Assembly (NCBI GenBank): GCA_043804925.1
Contig: JAZDIP010000008.1
Coordinates: forward strand, 1-64,000
Reading direction: 5' to 3'
DNA length: 64,000 nt
DNA from: ChocPot-Mid sp043804925
GTDB lineage: Bacteria > Bacteroidota > Ignavibacteria > Kapaibacteriales > UBA2268
Part shown: in pieces, positions 28,133-37,346 of the stretch
Layout: every line of letters begins with the position of its first letter
Numbering within the stretch: position 1 is the first letter of the stretch
Translations under genes and position numbers: made by a program
The notes under the pieces: generated by a model
Seen by the model: only the letters and a program-made list of their open reading frames with translations
Databases searched by the model: none
What the model was told of the DNA's origin: nothing

Positions 28133-28948
28133 ATGGATAATTTACAAAGTTACTGGGATTTAATCGTAAAAATGTCGGCGGTTTATGCTCCGAAATTCTT
28201 ATTAGCTGTCATAACGCTGATAGTCGGTTTGTGGATTATAAAAAGAGTTGTCAAATTGATAAGAAAGATAATGGCTAAAAGTTCAGTGGACCCATCACTT
28301 CAAAGCTTTTTAGTTCCGTTAATTTCAATACTTTTTAAGATACTTTTAATTCTTAGTGTAGTATCGATGGTAGGAATTGAAACAACTTCATTTATAGCAT
28401 TACTTGCTTCAGCAGGATTTGCAATCGGAATGGCACTGCAAGGGAGCTTGGGTAATTTTGCGGGAGGAGTTTTAATATTACTCTTTAAACCATACAAGAT
28501 AGATGATTACATTGAAGCACAGGGCTTCCAGGGTGCTGTCAAAGAAATTCATATCTTCAATACAGTGCTTCTGACTGTTGACAATAAGAGAATTTTTATT
28601 CCAAACGGTGCAATTTCAAACGGAGCGATTACAAATTATACTGCTGAAGATAAGAGAAGACTTGATTTGAGTTTTGGCATTGGTTACGGGGACGATATTG
28701 ACAAGGCAAAGGGAATAATTGAAAAAATTATTAAAGAGGATGATAGAGTATTATCTGAACCTGCATACTTGGTAGCTGTTGGTCAATTGGGCGACAACTC
28801 GGTAAATTTTACAGTTCGAATTTGGTGTAAAACCGGAGATTACTGGAACATCAACTTCGATATACATGAAAAAGTGAAGAAGGAATTTGATGCTAACGGT
28901 ATTTCAATACCCTTCCCTCAAAGGGATATTCATGTTTATAACCATTAG
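28133..28948 (+). CDS. mscS: Small-conductance mechanosensitive channel, MscS family
   Basis: A 271-residue inner-membrane channel that opens under osmotic downshock. Three N-terminal membrane segments are visible (FLLAVITLIVGLWIIKRVV; FLVPLISILFKILLILSVVSMVG; then the glycine/alanine-rich pore helix ALLASAGFAIGMALQGSLGNFAGGVLIL). The beta domain (PYKIDDYIEAQGFQGAVKEIHIF ... IPNGAISNGAITNYT) and the alpha/beta C-terminal domain follow. Length is that of the minimal MscS. GAAGGAAA precedes the ATG. Confidence 0.95.
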   Translation: MDNLQSYWDLIVKMSAVYAPKFLLAVITLIVGLWIIKRVVKLIRKIMAKSSVDPSLQSFLVPLISILFKILLILSVVSMVGIETTSFIALLASAGFAIGMALQGSLGNFAGGVLILLFKPYKIDDYIEAQGFQGAVKEIHIFNTVLLTVDNKRIFIPNGAISNGAITNYTAEDKRRLDLSFGIGYGDDIDKAKGIIEKIIKEDDRVLSEPAYLVAVGQLGDNSVNFTVRIWCKTGDYWNINFDIHEKVKKEFDANGISIPFPQRDIHVYNH

Positions 28949-28994
28949 GAAATCTCAGACTGATAGAACATTATAACCTAAAACAGTGTGTGGT

Positions 28995-29047
28995 CATTGC
29001 GAGTGAAACGAAGCAATCTTTAAAATTACAATAGATTGCTCGTAATG
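28995..29047. repeat. CATTGCGAG/AGCAATCT imperfect palindrome
   Basis: Nested arms: CATTGCGAG (28995-29003) faces CTCGTAATG (29039-29047, one mismatch), and AGCAATCT (29012-29019) faces AGATTGCT (29033-29040). A partial copy (CATTGCGAGGAACGCAGTGA) occurs at 63902-63921. It fills part of the gap between the convergent mscS and yebC genes and might serve as a bidirectional terminator. Confidence 0.6.
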
Positions 29048-29129
29048 TATTTAATTCATCAATGAAATATTTATTATTTAACAAACTCACAACTCTCAAA
29101 CTCACAACTCACAACTTATTAAACTTACC

Positions 29130-29879
29130 CTACCCCAACTGCTCCATTATCTCATCGCTGACATCCATATTAGTAAATATGTTTTGGACATCGTCATGGT
29201 CTTCAAAATTTTCAATAAACTTCATAATCCTGCGTGCTTCATCAATTGTATTGATGTCAACCATCGTTTTGGGAATATATTCAAGTTTGCTTTCTTCAAT
29301 CAGGATTTTCTTATCATCGAAAAATTTGTTTACTTCTCCGAATAATTCCATGGCACAGATAATCCTCGAACTGTCATCGCTGAATTCCATATCATCCGCA
29401 CCGGACTCGAGGACAAGTTCTAACAGTTCATCTTCGGATTTTCCCCCTGTTGCAATGGTAATAACTCCTTTTCTATCAAAGTTCCAAGCAACTGAATTAG
29501 TTTCCCCGAGATTTCCCCCGAGTTTAGTAAACTGTGATTTAATTTCAGCATAAGTTCGATTTTTATTATCCGTTACCGTATCGAGAATGACAGCTACACC
29601 CGATGGAGCATAACCTTCATAAGTATATTCCTCATAAGTAACACCTGCGAGTTCGCCGGTACCTTTTTGAATTGCTCTTTTAATATTTTCGGCAGGCATA
29701 TTACATGCTTTTGCATTTTGGACTGCAAGGCGGAGACGGGGATTTGCATCTATATCACCGCCTCTTTCACGGGCGGCAATGGTAATTTCCTTGCCGATTC
29801 GGGTGAAAATCTTACCCCTTTTAGCATCTTTTGCCGCCTTTTTGTGTTTTATCGTTGACCATTTACTATGTCCAGACAT
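29130..29879 (-). CDS. yebC: YebC/PmpR/TACO1-family protein
   Basis: A 249-residue protein starting MSGHSKWSTIKHKKAAKDA, the near-invariant YebC opening, with RLRLAVQNAKACNMPAENIKRAI and YEGYAPSGVA further on. The family is described as a DNA-binding regulator and, more recently, as a ribosome-associated factor helping translation of difficult motifs. Full length, single gene. Confidence 0.97.
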   Translation of the reverse strand: MSGHSKWSTIKHKKAAKDAKRGKIFTRIGKEITIAARERGGDIDANPRLRLAVQNAKACNMPAENIKRAIQKGTGELAGVTYEEYTYEGYAPSGVAVILDTVTDNKNRTYAEIKSQFTKLGGNLGETNSVAWNFDRKGVITIATGGKSEDELLELVLESGADDMEFSDDSSRIICAMELFGEVNKFFDDKKILIEESKLEYIPKTMVDINTIDEARRIMKFIENFEDHDDVQNIFTNMDVSDEIMEQLG

Positions 29880-30126
29880 ATTAACTCCAGATTTATATCA
29901 AAAAATTATTTTCAAATTAAACTTTATTATCATAGAACTTCAAATATAAATAAATTTCGGATTATATATTGAATATTTTCATAAGTTAATAATAATCTTT
30001 CTTAATAACAATCGTTATTAGTTAAGAAAATTTCAAAATTTAAACTATTTGTTTTATTATTAGTTTTTATTTTAGCTAACAATCTATGTGATTTAACTTG
30101 TTTTATTTTAGAATTAGGGAATATGT

Positions 30127-30879
30127 ATGAAATATTTACAAATGATTTTTGAACTTATTCAAGGAACTTTTAATCGGGTTATTCTAAAAATATTTTCTGA
30201 TAGAATAAAACCCAATTCAAAAGTGCATAAATTTATATGGAATTTTGGAGTTAAAGGTGAATTATTTTATCAAAAGCGATTTATAAAAACCATAAAAGAA
30301 ACTTCTTTGTGTAATCCTGATACTCAACTTCAAGAATATATCAAGGAATTATTAATTAATCACAAAGATCCAACGATTAAAATTTTAGATGTTGGAGCTG
30401 GAACTATGACATTAATTGGAAAAAAATGGGATAATAAACAAATTGAAATTACTGCTGTTGACCCGTTAGCCGATAAATATAATAAAGTGTTAAGAAAATA
30501 TAATATTAATCCACCGGTTGTAACTCAAGTTGGGTTTGCCGAGAAACTTGTTGAACAGTTCGGTAAAAATTCTTTTGATATAGTCCATGCAATTAATAGT
30601 ATTGACCATTGCTTTAACCCGGTTATAGCGATTCAACAGATGCTTGATGTTGTTAAAAAAGATTCTTATGTTGTTCTCCATCATCATATGAATGAAGGTA
30701 AGGAGCATAATTACAGTGGATTACACCAATGGAATTTTTTTGTTAAAGATGGTATTTTTTTTATTAGCAATATAAAACTAAAAATCAATATCAATAAAGA
30801 ATTTGAGGAATTAGCAAATATTAAAGTTATAATAAAAGATGATGGGAAACATTTCTTTGTTACTTTTCAAAAAAAATAA
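30127..30879 (+). CDS. Class I SAM-dependent methyltransferase
   Basis: A 250-residue protein with a Rossmann-type methyltransferase fold: motif I is ILDVGAGTMTLIG (~residues 94-106), an acidic loop ITAVDPLAD follows, and FDIVHAINSIDHCFNPVIAIQQML resembles motif IV/V of the small-molecule enzymes. The N-terminal ~70 residues are basic and may contact a membrane or polymer. Substrate unknown. Its A+T content and lysine/isoleucine-rich coding differ little from its surroundings. It converges with the following lectin-domain gene. Confidence 0.75.
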   Translation: MKYLQMIFELIQGTFNRVILKIFSDRIKPNSKVHKFIWNFGVKGELFYQKRFIKTIKETSLCNPDTQLQEYIKELLINHKDPTIKILDVGAGTMTLIGKKWDNKQIEITAVDPLADKYNKVLRKYNINPPVVTQVGFAEKLVEQFGKNSFDIVHAINSIDHCFNPVIAIQQMLDVVKKDSYVVLHHHMNEGKEHNYSGLHQWNFFVKDGIFFISNIKLKININKEFEELANIKVIIKDDGKHFFVTFQKK

Positions 30880-30904
30880 AAAAATTCATTTGTATAATTT
30901 TATT

Positions 30905-33898
30905 TTATCTTAAAACATAGAATATTTTTCTATAAATATTTGCATTATCCTTAAATGTTAATATGTATAGACCTGATTCGAAGTTCTTTGTTTTGACCAA
31001 AATATGATTGAAATCTACATGGTTAATTTGATAATTTACACTTCTCCCCAATACATCCTGAATCTCTAAAACGGTAATTACTTTATCACCTATATTTTTG
31101 ATAATTATTTCATCGCTTGCCGGATTTGGATATATTTTAATATCATTATCTTCTGTAATATAGTTTTTAACATCCGTAATATCAAAATAAAAAGGTTCGG
31201 ACATTTCAGATTTACAACCATTTTCATCAATTAACATAACATAGAATTGCCCGGATTTATCCGGTATATATTCTTGATTGACTGCTCCTTCTATCTTGCC
31301 TTCTTCATTATACCATTGGTAGCGGAATGAAGGACTTGAAATTAACTTCTTCTGTATCACGGTAATTATGGGTTTCTCAGGAGAAGGGAGTATTGTAAAT
31401 TTTGATTTTGCTGTATTTTTACAATTAGTTTCAGGGTCTGTATAAAGATAATATATATCATGTTTCCCAATTCCTGCGACTTTCGGGAATAATATATTCG
31501 AAGTAACACCACTGCCATAATATGTTCCACCTTCGGGGCTTGCAATATCCAACTCTATTGGTGAATCTTTTAAGCAATAAATATTAGGTTCATTAATGGT
31601 TATTTCAGGGAGAGGGTGTACAGAAATATTTTTAACTACCGAATCAATTGCATTACAATCCGGGAAATTCAGATGTAACAGTATTTTATTTTGACCATCA
31701 TCCTTCCAAAGAACCAGAATACTATCCTGATTATCAAAGCCCAATATTTCCCCACCAGTAACTTCCCATTTAAAAACAACATCATCTGAAATATTAGCTT
31801 TGAACGTGGAAATTTGCTCGAGACAAAAATCATCATTCCCAATTATTTCAATATCAGGTAATCTTTTAATAGTAACTTTTTTTATATAAATATTACTGCA
31901 ACCATTATCTTTGGATTTTTGTGTCAGGGTAATTTTTCCCTGGTTATTATTCCCCCATATAATTGTAATCCTATCTGTGTTTTGCCCTGTGAGAATTATG
32001 CCACCTTCTACAATCCAATTATAATCAACAATATTATTTATATTACTTGTATATTCCTGAATACTGTTCTCACAAACTGTGTCTTTTCCTGATGTAATTT
32101 CCGGATTAGGGATAGATATGGAAGAAGGATTGTTACATAATGTCCAACTTAAAATTTCATGTTTTTCATAAGCATTCCCGGACGAAGAAGTAAATCCCAT
32201 CCATGAATATTCATTACAAGTTAAATCCATTAGTTTTGATATGTCTAAATCACTAATAAATATTACAGGCGAATTTAAAAACAAATCATTGGTATCTAAC
32301 CATACTTTTAAAGTATTTGATTCGATATTGTATTCGATTTTTGAATAAAAAATACTTGAATCCGGTACTAAATCTAATATATTATCATTTGTTGCTATAT
32401 TAGAAGTACTGTTATGTTTGGCTGTATTGCGCAAGGTCCCATTACAAAAAACGGCAATATGATTTTCATTTGGGTCATCTAAATTAAATTCTGAATCTTC
32501 ACTAATATTTTTATAAGTATCGAATTCGATAGCCAGACTGTTTGGAATATTTTCAAATCCTATCCCGCCACCAAAAGAACCAATTGCATTATTATCATAA
32601 TTTTGTATTACAAAAGCTATGCCATCAGCACCGGGATATTGTTCATCAACATATTTATCAACACCATCAGACATTCTAAAAGAAAACTCAGTACTAAAAC
32701 CTTGCTGCACAGGGAATTTTTTTTTGTACCAAACAGACCCGCCGCTCCAATTTAGTGATGGACAAATCATAACGGACTTATTCGAGGAATCGAAACACGC
32801 ATCTTTATTAATAACGATATTTTTGTTTTCAAAACTACTGGATTTAGAACCAAGGATATTCAAGCATTGGTCAATATCCAAAAGATAGATATCATGGTTA
32901 CCATCCTTAACTGAAGTAAAGGCAATCTGTTTGGAATCAGGTGACCAGGAAGCTCCGTAGTCATAAGTGGTATCGCAAGTTAATCTGGTTAAGTCAGTAC
33001 CATCAGGTCGAATTATCCAGATACTGCTTAATCCTTCCCTATTTGAAGTAAAAGAAATCCACTGTCCATCCGGTGACCAATCAGGATCCTCGTGAGACAC
33101 ACGATTAGCTCCATCAGTTGTTAGTTGTTTTATTATTTTTCCTGAATTAATATCAATAATATACAAGTCTTTCTGGCATTTGTTACATCCATTAGAATCT
33201 AATATCATAGCTACAACTATTTTTCCGAAATCTGGGGATAAACTGATTGGATGACACCTATGTTGAGAGATATTTCCTTTTGTACTTGTTCTAAATATTT
33301 CCGTTCCTCCAGACATTGTTGATTGTCCATTAAGCTCTGATTTCTTGGCTTTTCGAATTGAATAAGTTGTAAAAGGAAAACCACTTAAACTTATATTAGC
33401 GACCCATATCAATTCATCGGTTAACGGATTATATATAACATTTGATGAAGCATTACCAGCAGGAACATTAAGAAGCTCTTTGAATTTTCCTTCAGTCCCG
33501 ACCGAACCATATTTTATTTCCGGAAAACTATTTATTTTTGATAAATCAATCATATATATTTCCCATAAGCCGTTAACTTCTTTGAAAAACAAAGTATCAG
33601 AATTTTTTGATATACTTAATGCGGGATAAATTGTTCCATTACTAAAAGGAGGATTTAATTTAATTATCTCGGTTTCAAGATTATTCTCTAAATTATACAT
33701 CCAAATACTAGTATATTCGTAAGTTTTAGTTGTTGAAGTTCTGGTTGAATTAAAATATATTTTATCACCTTTTGGACTAAATACAGGATAACCATCAATA
33801 TCAGGGTGTTCTGTCAATCTTATATAATTCGATTGTGCATTTAATTGCAAACCAATTGCAAAAGCAGCTATTATTATGGCTAAAATGAACTTCTTCAT
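30905..33898 (-). CDS. Secreted PD40/lectin-domain protein with type IX sorting tail
   Basis: A 997-residue cargo protein. A signal peptide (FILAIIIAAFAIGLQLNAQ) is followed by TolB/PD40-type beta-propeller repeats (~25-340; WSPDGQWISFTSNREG and WSPDSKQIAFTSVKDG are clear blades). An L-type (legume-like) lectin domain comes next (~390-600; ADGIAFVIQN, GGGIGFENIPNSLAIEFDT). Several Ig/PKD-like segments with DYNWIVEGG and VFKWEVTGGEI follow, then the C-terminal type A sorting domain (IKIYPNPASDEIIIKN ... GLYILTF). Probably a surface adhesin or sugar-binding protein; ligand unknown. Confidence 0.85.
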   Translation of the reverse strand: MKKFILAIIIAAFAIGLQLNAQSNYIRLTEHPDIDGYPVFSPKGDKIYFNSTRTSTTKTYEYTSIWMYNLENNLETEIIKLNPPFSNGTIYPALSISKNSDTLFFKEVNGLWEIYMIDLSKINSFPEIKYGSVGTEGKFKELLNVPAGNASSNVIYNPLTDELIWVANISLSGFPFTTYSIRKAKKSELNGQSTMSGGTEIFRTSTKGNISQHRCHPISLSPDFGKIVVAMILDSNGCNKCQKDLYIIDINSGKIIKQLTTDGANRVSHEDPDWSPDGQWISFTSNREGLSSIWIIRPDGTDLTRLTCDTTYDYGASWSPDSKQIAFTSVKDGNHDIYLLDIDQCLNILGSKSSSFENKNIVINKDACFDSSNKSVMICPSLNWSGGSVWYKKKFPVQQGFSTEFSFRMSDGVDKYVDEQYPGADGIAFVIQNYDNNAIGSFGGGIGFENIPNSLAIEFDTYKNISEDSEFNLDDPNENHIAVFCNGTLRNTAKHNSTSNIATNDNILDLVPDSSIFYSKIEYNIESNTLKVWLDTNDLFLNSPVIFISDLDISKLMDLTCNEYSWMGFTSSSGNAYEKHEILSWTLCNNPSSISIPNPEITSGKDTVCENSIQEYTSNINNIVDYNWIVEGGIILTGQNTDRITIIWGNNNQGKITLTQKSKDNGCSNIYIKKVTIKRLPDIEIIGNDDFCLEQISTFKANISDDVVFKWEVTGGEILGFDNQDSILVLWKDDGQNKILLHLNFPDCNAIDSVVKNISVHPLPEITINEPNIYCLKDSPIELDIASPEGGTYYGSGVTSNILFPKVAGIGKHDIYYLYTDPETNCKNTAKSKFTILPSPEKPIITVIQKKLISSPSFRYQWYNEEGKIEGAVNQEYIPDKSGQFYVMLIDENGCKSEMSEPFYFDITDVKNYITEDNDIKIYPNPASDEIIIKNIGDKVITVLEIQDVLGRSVNYQINHVDFNHILVKTKNFESGLYILTFKDNANIYRKIFYVLR

Positions 33899-34016
33899 AA
33901 CAAACCTATTCTTATATAATTAAGGTTCTAATAATTAAAATATAAATTACAAAATGTAATCATAATATACAAAATATATTTATTGCTGATGGACTTTTTA
34001 ACCTTATTGCATCTTA

Positions 34017-37000
34017 TTAATTAATGTAAGCCCTTTTCTCTTTAACAAATTCTATCAAATTGTTGTAGATTGTTGAATGGCTGAGAACCTCAGAATTCCC
34101 AATGAATACCAGATATTCTTTTGCTCTTGTCATAGCTACATTCAGTTTTCTGTCAACAAGAATTTCGCCAAAGTCTGTTAACGATTGCATTGTCCGAAGC
34201 TGGTATTCATGATTGACTGCAAAAGAAATTATTATTATATCTCTTTCAGAACCCTGAAATCTTTCTACGGTATCTACCATTACAAATTTTCTAAGCTCTT
34301 TATCCATCTGCCTGAAAATTTCGGAGCATTGTGCCCTGAAAGGACAGATTATCCCAAGTGTGGTTTCACTAAAATTATCTCCATAAATATTTTTTATTTT
34401 GTATGTCAAATCAATAGCTAAGGCAGCTTCAGAAAAATTCACCTTTCTACAGATTTCTTTATCAGATTCAATAAAGGCAATTCTGTTTTTTGCAAGTGAT
34501 GAAAATATTCTATCATCTTCGTAATTTGAAAAAACACTGTTACCGGTTATCTGCCAATCATTATTTTCAAATATTTCAAGTTGATTATTGTAAAAATATT
34601 TATTAGGAAATTCCTGAATTTTAAAGTGCATTCGTGCTTGCTTTTTTAACATGCCAAAGGATTGTTCCCATCCGTTTTTCTTATTGCACAGCAATAATCT
34701 TTCAAAAAGAGAAATCCCGAAATTCCGCAATGAAATATTATGTAATATTTCTTTATCAACATTCAATTTTATAGTGTCTTGCGTTACGACTGCAGGCAAT
34801 TGCTTTTCGTCACCAATAAGAATAAAACGATTTACATTAGCTAATATCCCAACGATTTGAGGTTCCAAAATCTGTGATGCTTCATCTACAATTGCAGTAT
34901 GAAATTCCTTGAGTCCCATTATTTCAGGATTAGATAATACTGATGATACCGTAGAAACAATTACTCTGCTGTCCCTGACTTTAATGAATAATTCTCTTGT
35001 AGTAACTGTTTCGGACAAAGATGAAATCAGAACATCACTATGCTCTGAACTTTCTTTTGAACCGGTTCGGAGAAATTGAAAATTTCCGTCTATTGTCTTT
35101 AATGCAGAACAAATCTCGTCAACAGCTCTGTTTGTATAAGCCATTACAAGAATGTTTTCATCTGTTGAATTATAGATATTTTCGACTATTGATTTGAGTA
35201 CATAAGATGTTTTGCCTGTTCCGGGGGGTCCTTGAATTAAAAAATAATCTTTTGCCGATACTGCATTTTTTACTATTTCAGTTTGATTCTCATTTAATCC
35301 GGCGTTATTTATCGTAATATTATTTTCAAATTCCGGTTTAAGTATTCCCAGTATTAATTGCCTTTTTTTAAGGGTTGCAGCAAAAAATTCATAGATGGAA
35401 CTTAATAATTTTTTATTTGTCGAATCAATAAAATCCGGTTCGAGAATCCATGATTTATCCTTGTAAAATATTCTTTTATCGAAAAGTTTATTTCTTAAAC
35501 TGATTGTTAATGACTTTTCGGTTATTTCCTTTATAGTGGATTTCAAAATCTGATTGTTCCAAACATTAAATGTGGCAGTTTCATCTTCAGGATACAAAAT
35601 AATCATATCTCCTTTCCGAAAAGAAGACAATGACAATTCTTCTTCATTGCTTTCGAGTTTCAGATGCATATTCTCAAAATCAGATTCTTCCAAATTCATT
35701 TTTAAATCTCTGAGCATAGAGAAATTATCCTGTTTTTCGTCAATTGATTCAAGCCAAAGCGAAGAAAATCCTCTGCTGTTATCGTTGTTGCCTCCGACTT
35801 TGGCACTTGCCATTTCATTGAAAATAAAAGTCAGGTATGAATGAAAATATTCCTTATTAAGTTCATCGGCATATTTGTATTTTTCAGAAAATTTAAGAAT
35901 AGCATCGTTGCTGTAATTCGGTCTCGAACCAAATTCCTCAAGATTAATTTTTCCTAAAAGTTTGTATATACCTTCCTTAAGTTGATGTTCCGATGAAATT
36001 ATTTTATTTCTCGCCAGCAAAACTTCCTGTTTTTTCTGATGAATATTCTCTGCATTACGCAAAGGGTCATCGGTTGTAGATGAATATAAAATACTCGATG
36101 TCCCAAACCTATCTATATATGTGGAATCGAGCATCAAATTGTAACAAGTTGTTTGAGCAAGATGATTGGGCCAAACAAAAGACCTGATAAACTTCCCATC
36201 GAGAGTTTTTAAATTGATTGAAGATTTAGGCGGACTTCCCGACTTTAATTCGATAATATCTTTTCTGGCTGGATTGTCAAAATATTCAATCAGAACATCC
36301 AGACGCCCCTGTAATCCATACTTCGGCGAAATAAAAGATGGTTCGACCGTGATAATCTCATATTCGATATTTTTAACAATTTGCCTGAGATTTTCAAAAT
36401 TCGATTCAACCTTATCATGAATATCTTTGACTGAATATTTATTTTTTAATGCCAGTAAAAATATTTGCAATGGCTTAACCATTAATGCTTTGTTATAGAT
36501 ATCTTCAAATTGTACTTCAGGATTATGGAACAACTCATCAAAACAGGAATTGAGCAGATTTCCTGCAACCATACTTTCTGATACTGAAGAATTTAAAAAC
36601 TTCTTTAAAAAATAAAGATTGGGATTAGTACCGCTGCTATCGAAACATTCTGCCAGTTCGGTTGCATCCATCAAATAATTTGGTTCCAAAACAAGTAAAG
36701 ATTCATAAGATGTTTTAATTGTAATATCTTTTGAAGAGGTGGATTTAACATTAATCAAATGAAGTATGGCTCCTTTCCACACCAGATTATATATTTCCTG
36801 CCAGGGATAATTAAGTTGTAATTTAAAATTCCCAAATTCTTCGGAATTGCATATTAGCTCAGGATTTTCTTGTTTCGGCTTTACTCTTGCAGTTACTACA
36901 CAGCGAATGAATTCGATAGTTTCAGAATTTACCTGCTTGAAAGGTTTAACTAATTCCCTGTCTTCAAATTTACGGATATGAACTGAAATATTTTCGGGAA

Positions 37001-37346
37001 TTTCTACTTCAGAAAAGAAATTGATTAGCTTAGCTAAAGAAACAATACCATAATCAACATAAATTTCTTTTACACGATAGTTTTTATTCCTGCTTGCAGA
37101 AGTAGCAAATATACGGTATTTAGTAAGAAGTGAGGAAATCTCTTCAGGAATTTGATAATTATCAATGATGAAAACTACTTTTGCAAAGTACGATGAAAAT
37201 ATCCTGTGTTCTTTTTCAATAATGTAGTTGATTATTTCTTTATAAAGCTTGAAAGACTTTAAAAGTATTTCCCGTGTTTTTCCGCTTTCGGAAACCAATA
37301 CCGACAATTCGTCATAAAAATATTTTGCTTGGCTTTTATCAAACAT
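34017..37346 (-). CDS. Dna2-like nuclease-helicase (PD-(D/E)XK plus superfamily 1 helicase)
   Basis: A 1109-residue protein. Residues ~300-420 carry a Cas4/Dna2-type nuclease core: GRLDVLI, then IELKSG, then an AQTTCYNLML segment, giving the Asp, Glu-x-Lys and Gln-x-x-x-Tyr pattern. The four cysteines that bind Fe-S in Dna2/Cas4 are not visible around it. The C-terminal half is a UPF1/Dna2-type SF1B helicase: Q-motif LNENQTEIV, Walker A GPPGTGKT, DEASQ (Walker B), GDEKQLPAVV, and VDTVERFQGSERDIIIIS followed by NVAMTRAKEYLV. Its start overlaps the end of recJ by 8 bases, so the two are probably translated together in DNA repair or recombination. Nuclease activity is inferred. Confidence 0.85.
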   Translation of the reverse strand: MFDKSQAKYFYDELSVLVSESGKTREILLKSFKLYKEIINYIIEKEHRIFSSYFAKVVFIIDNYQIPEEISSLLTKYRIFATSASRNKNYRVKEIYVDYGIVSLAKLINFFSEVEIPENISVHIRKFEDRELVKPFKQVNSETIEFIRCVVTARVKPKQENPELICNSEEFGNFKLQLNYPWQEIYNLVWKGAILHLINVKSTSSKDITIKTSYESLLVLEPNYLMDATELAECFDSSGTNPNLYFLKKFLNSSVSESMVAGNLLNSCFDELFHNPEVQFEDIYNKALMVKPLQIFLLALKNKYSVKDIHDKVESNFENLRQIVKNIEYEIITVEPSFISPKYGLQGRLDVLIEYFDNPARKDIIELKSGSPPKSSINLKTLDGKFIRSFVWPNHLAQTTCYNLMLDSTYIDRFGTSSILYSSTTDDPLRNAENIHQKKQEVLLARNKIISSEHQLKEGIYKLLGKINLEEFGSRPNYSNDAILKFSEKYKYADELNKEYFHSYLTFIFNEMASAKVGGNNDNSRGFSSLWLESIDEKQDNFSMLRDLKMNLEESDFENMHLKLESNEEELSLSSFRKGDMIILYPEDETATFNVWNNQILKSTIKEITEKSLTISLRNKLFDKRIFYKDKSWILEPDFIDSTNKKLLSSIYEFFAATLKKRQLILGILKPEFENNITINNAGLNENQTEIVKNAVSAKDYFLIQGPPGTGKTSYVLKSIVENIYNSTDENILVMAYTNRAVDEICSALKTIDGNFQFLRTGSKESSEHSDVLISSLSETVTTRELFIKVRDSRVIVSTVSSVLSNPEIMGLKEFHTAIVDEASQILEPQIVGILANVNRFILIGDEKQLPAVVTQDTIKLNVDKEILHNISLRNFGISLFERLLLCNKKNGWEQSFGMLKKQARMHFKIQEFPNKYFYNNQLEIFENNDWQITGNSVFSNYEDDRIFSSLAKNRIAFIESDKEICRKVNFSEAALAIDLTYKIKNIYGDNFSETTLGIICPFRAQCSEIFRQMDKELRKFVMVDTVERFQGSERDIIIISFAVNHEYQLRTMQSLTDFGEILVDRKLNVAMTRAKEYLVFIGNSEVLSHSTIYNNLIEFVKEKRAYIN

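Noticed and set aside
34017..37346. Nuclease-helicase considered as a Cas4 or anti-phage system
   Set aside because: No cas, toxin or partner defence genes nearby; overlap with recJ and presence between housekeeping genes favour DNA repair.
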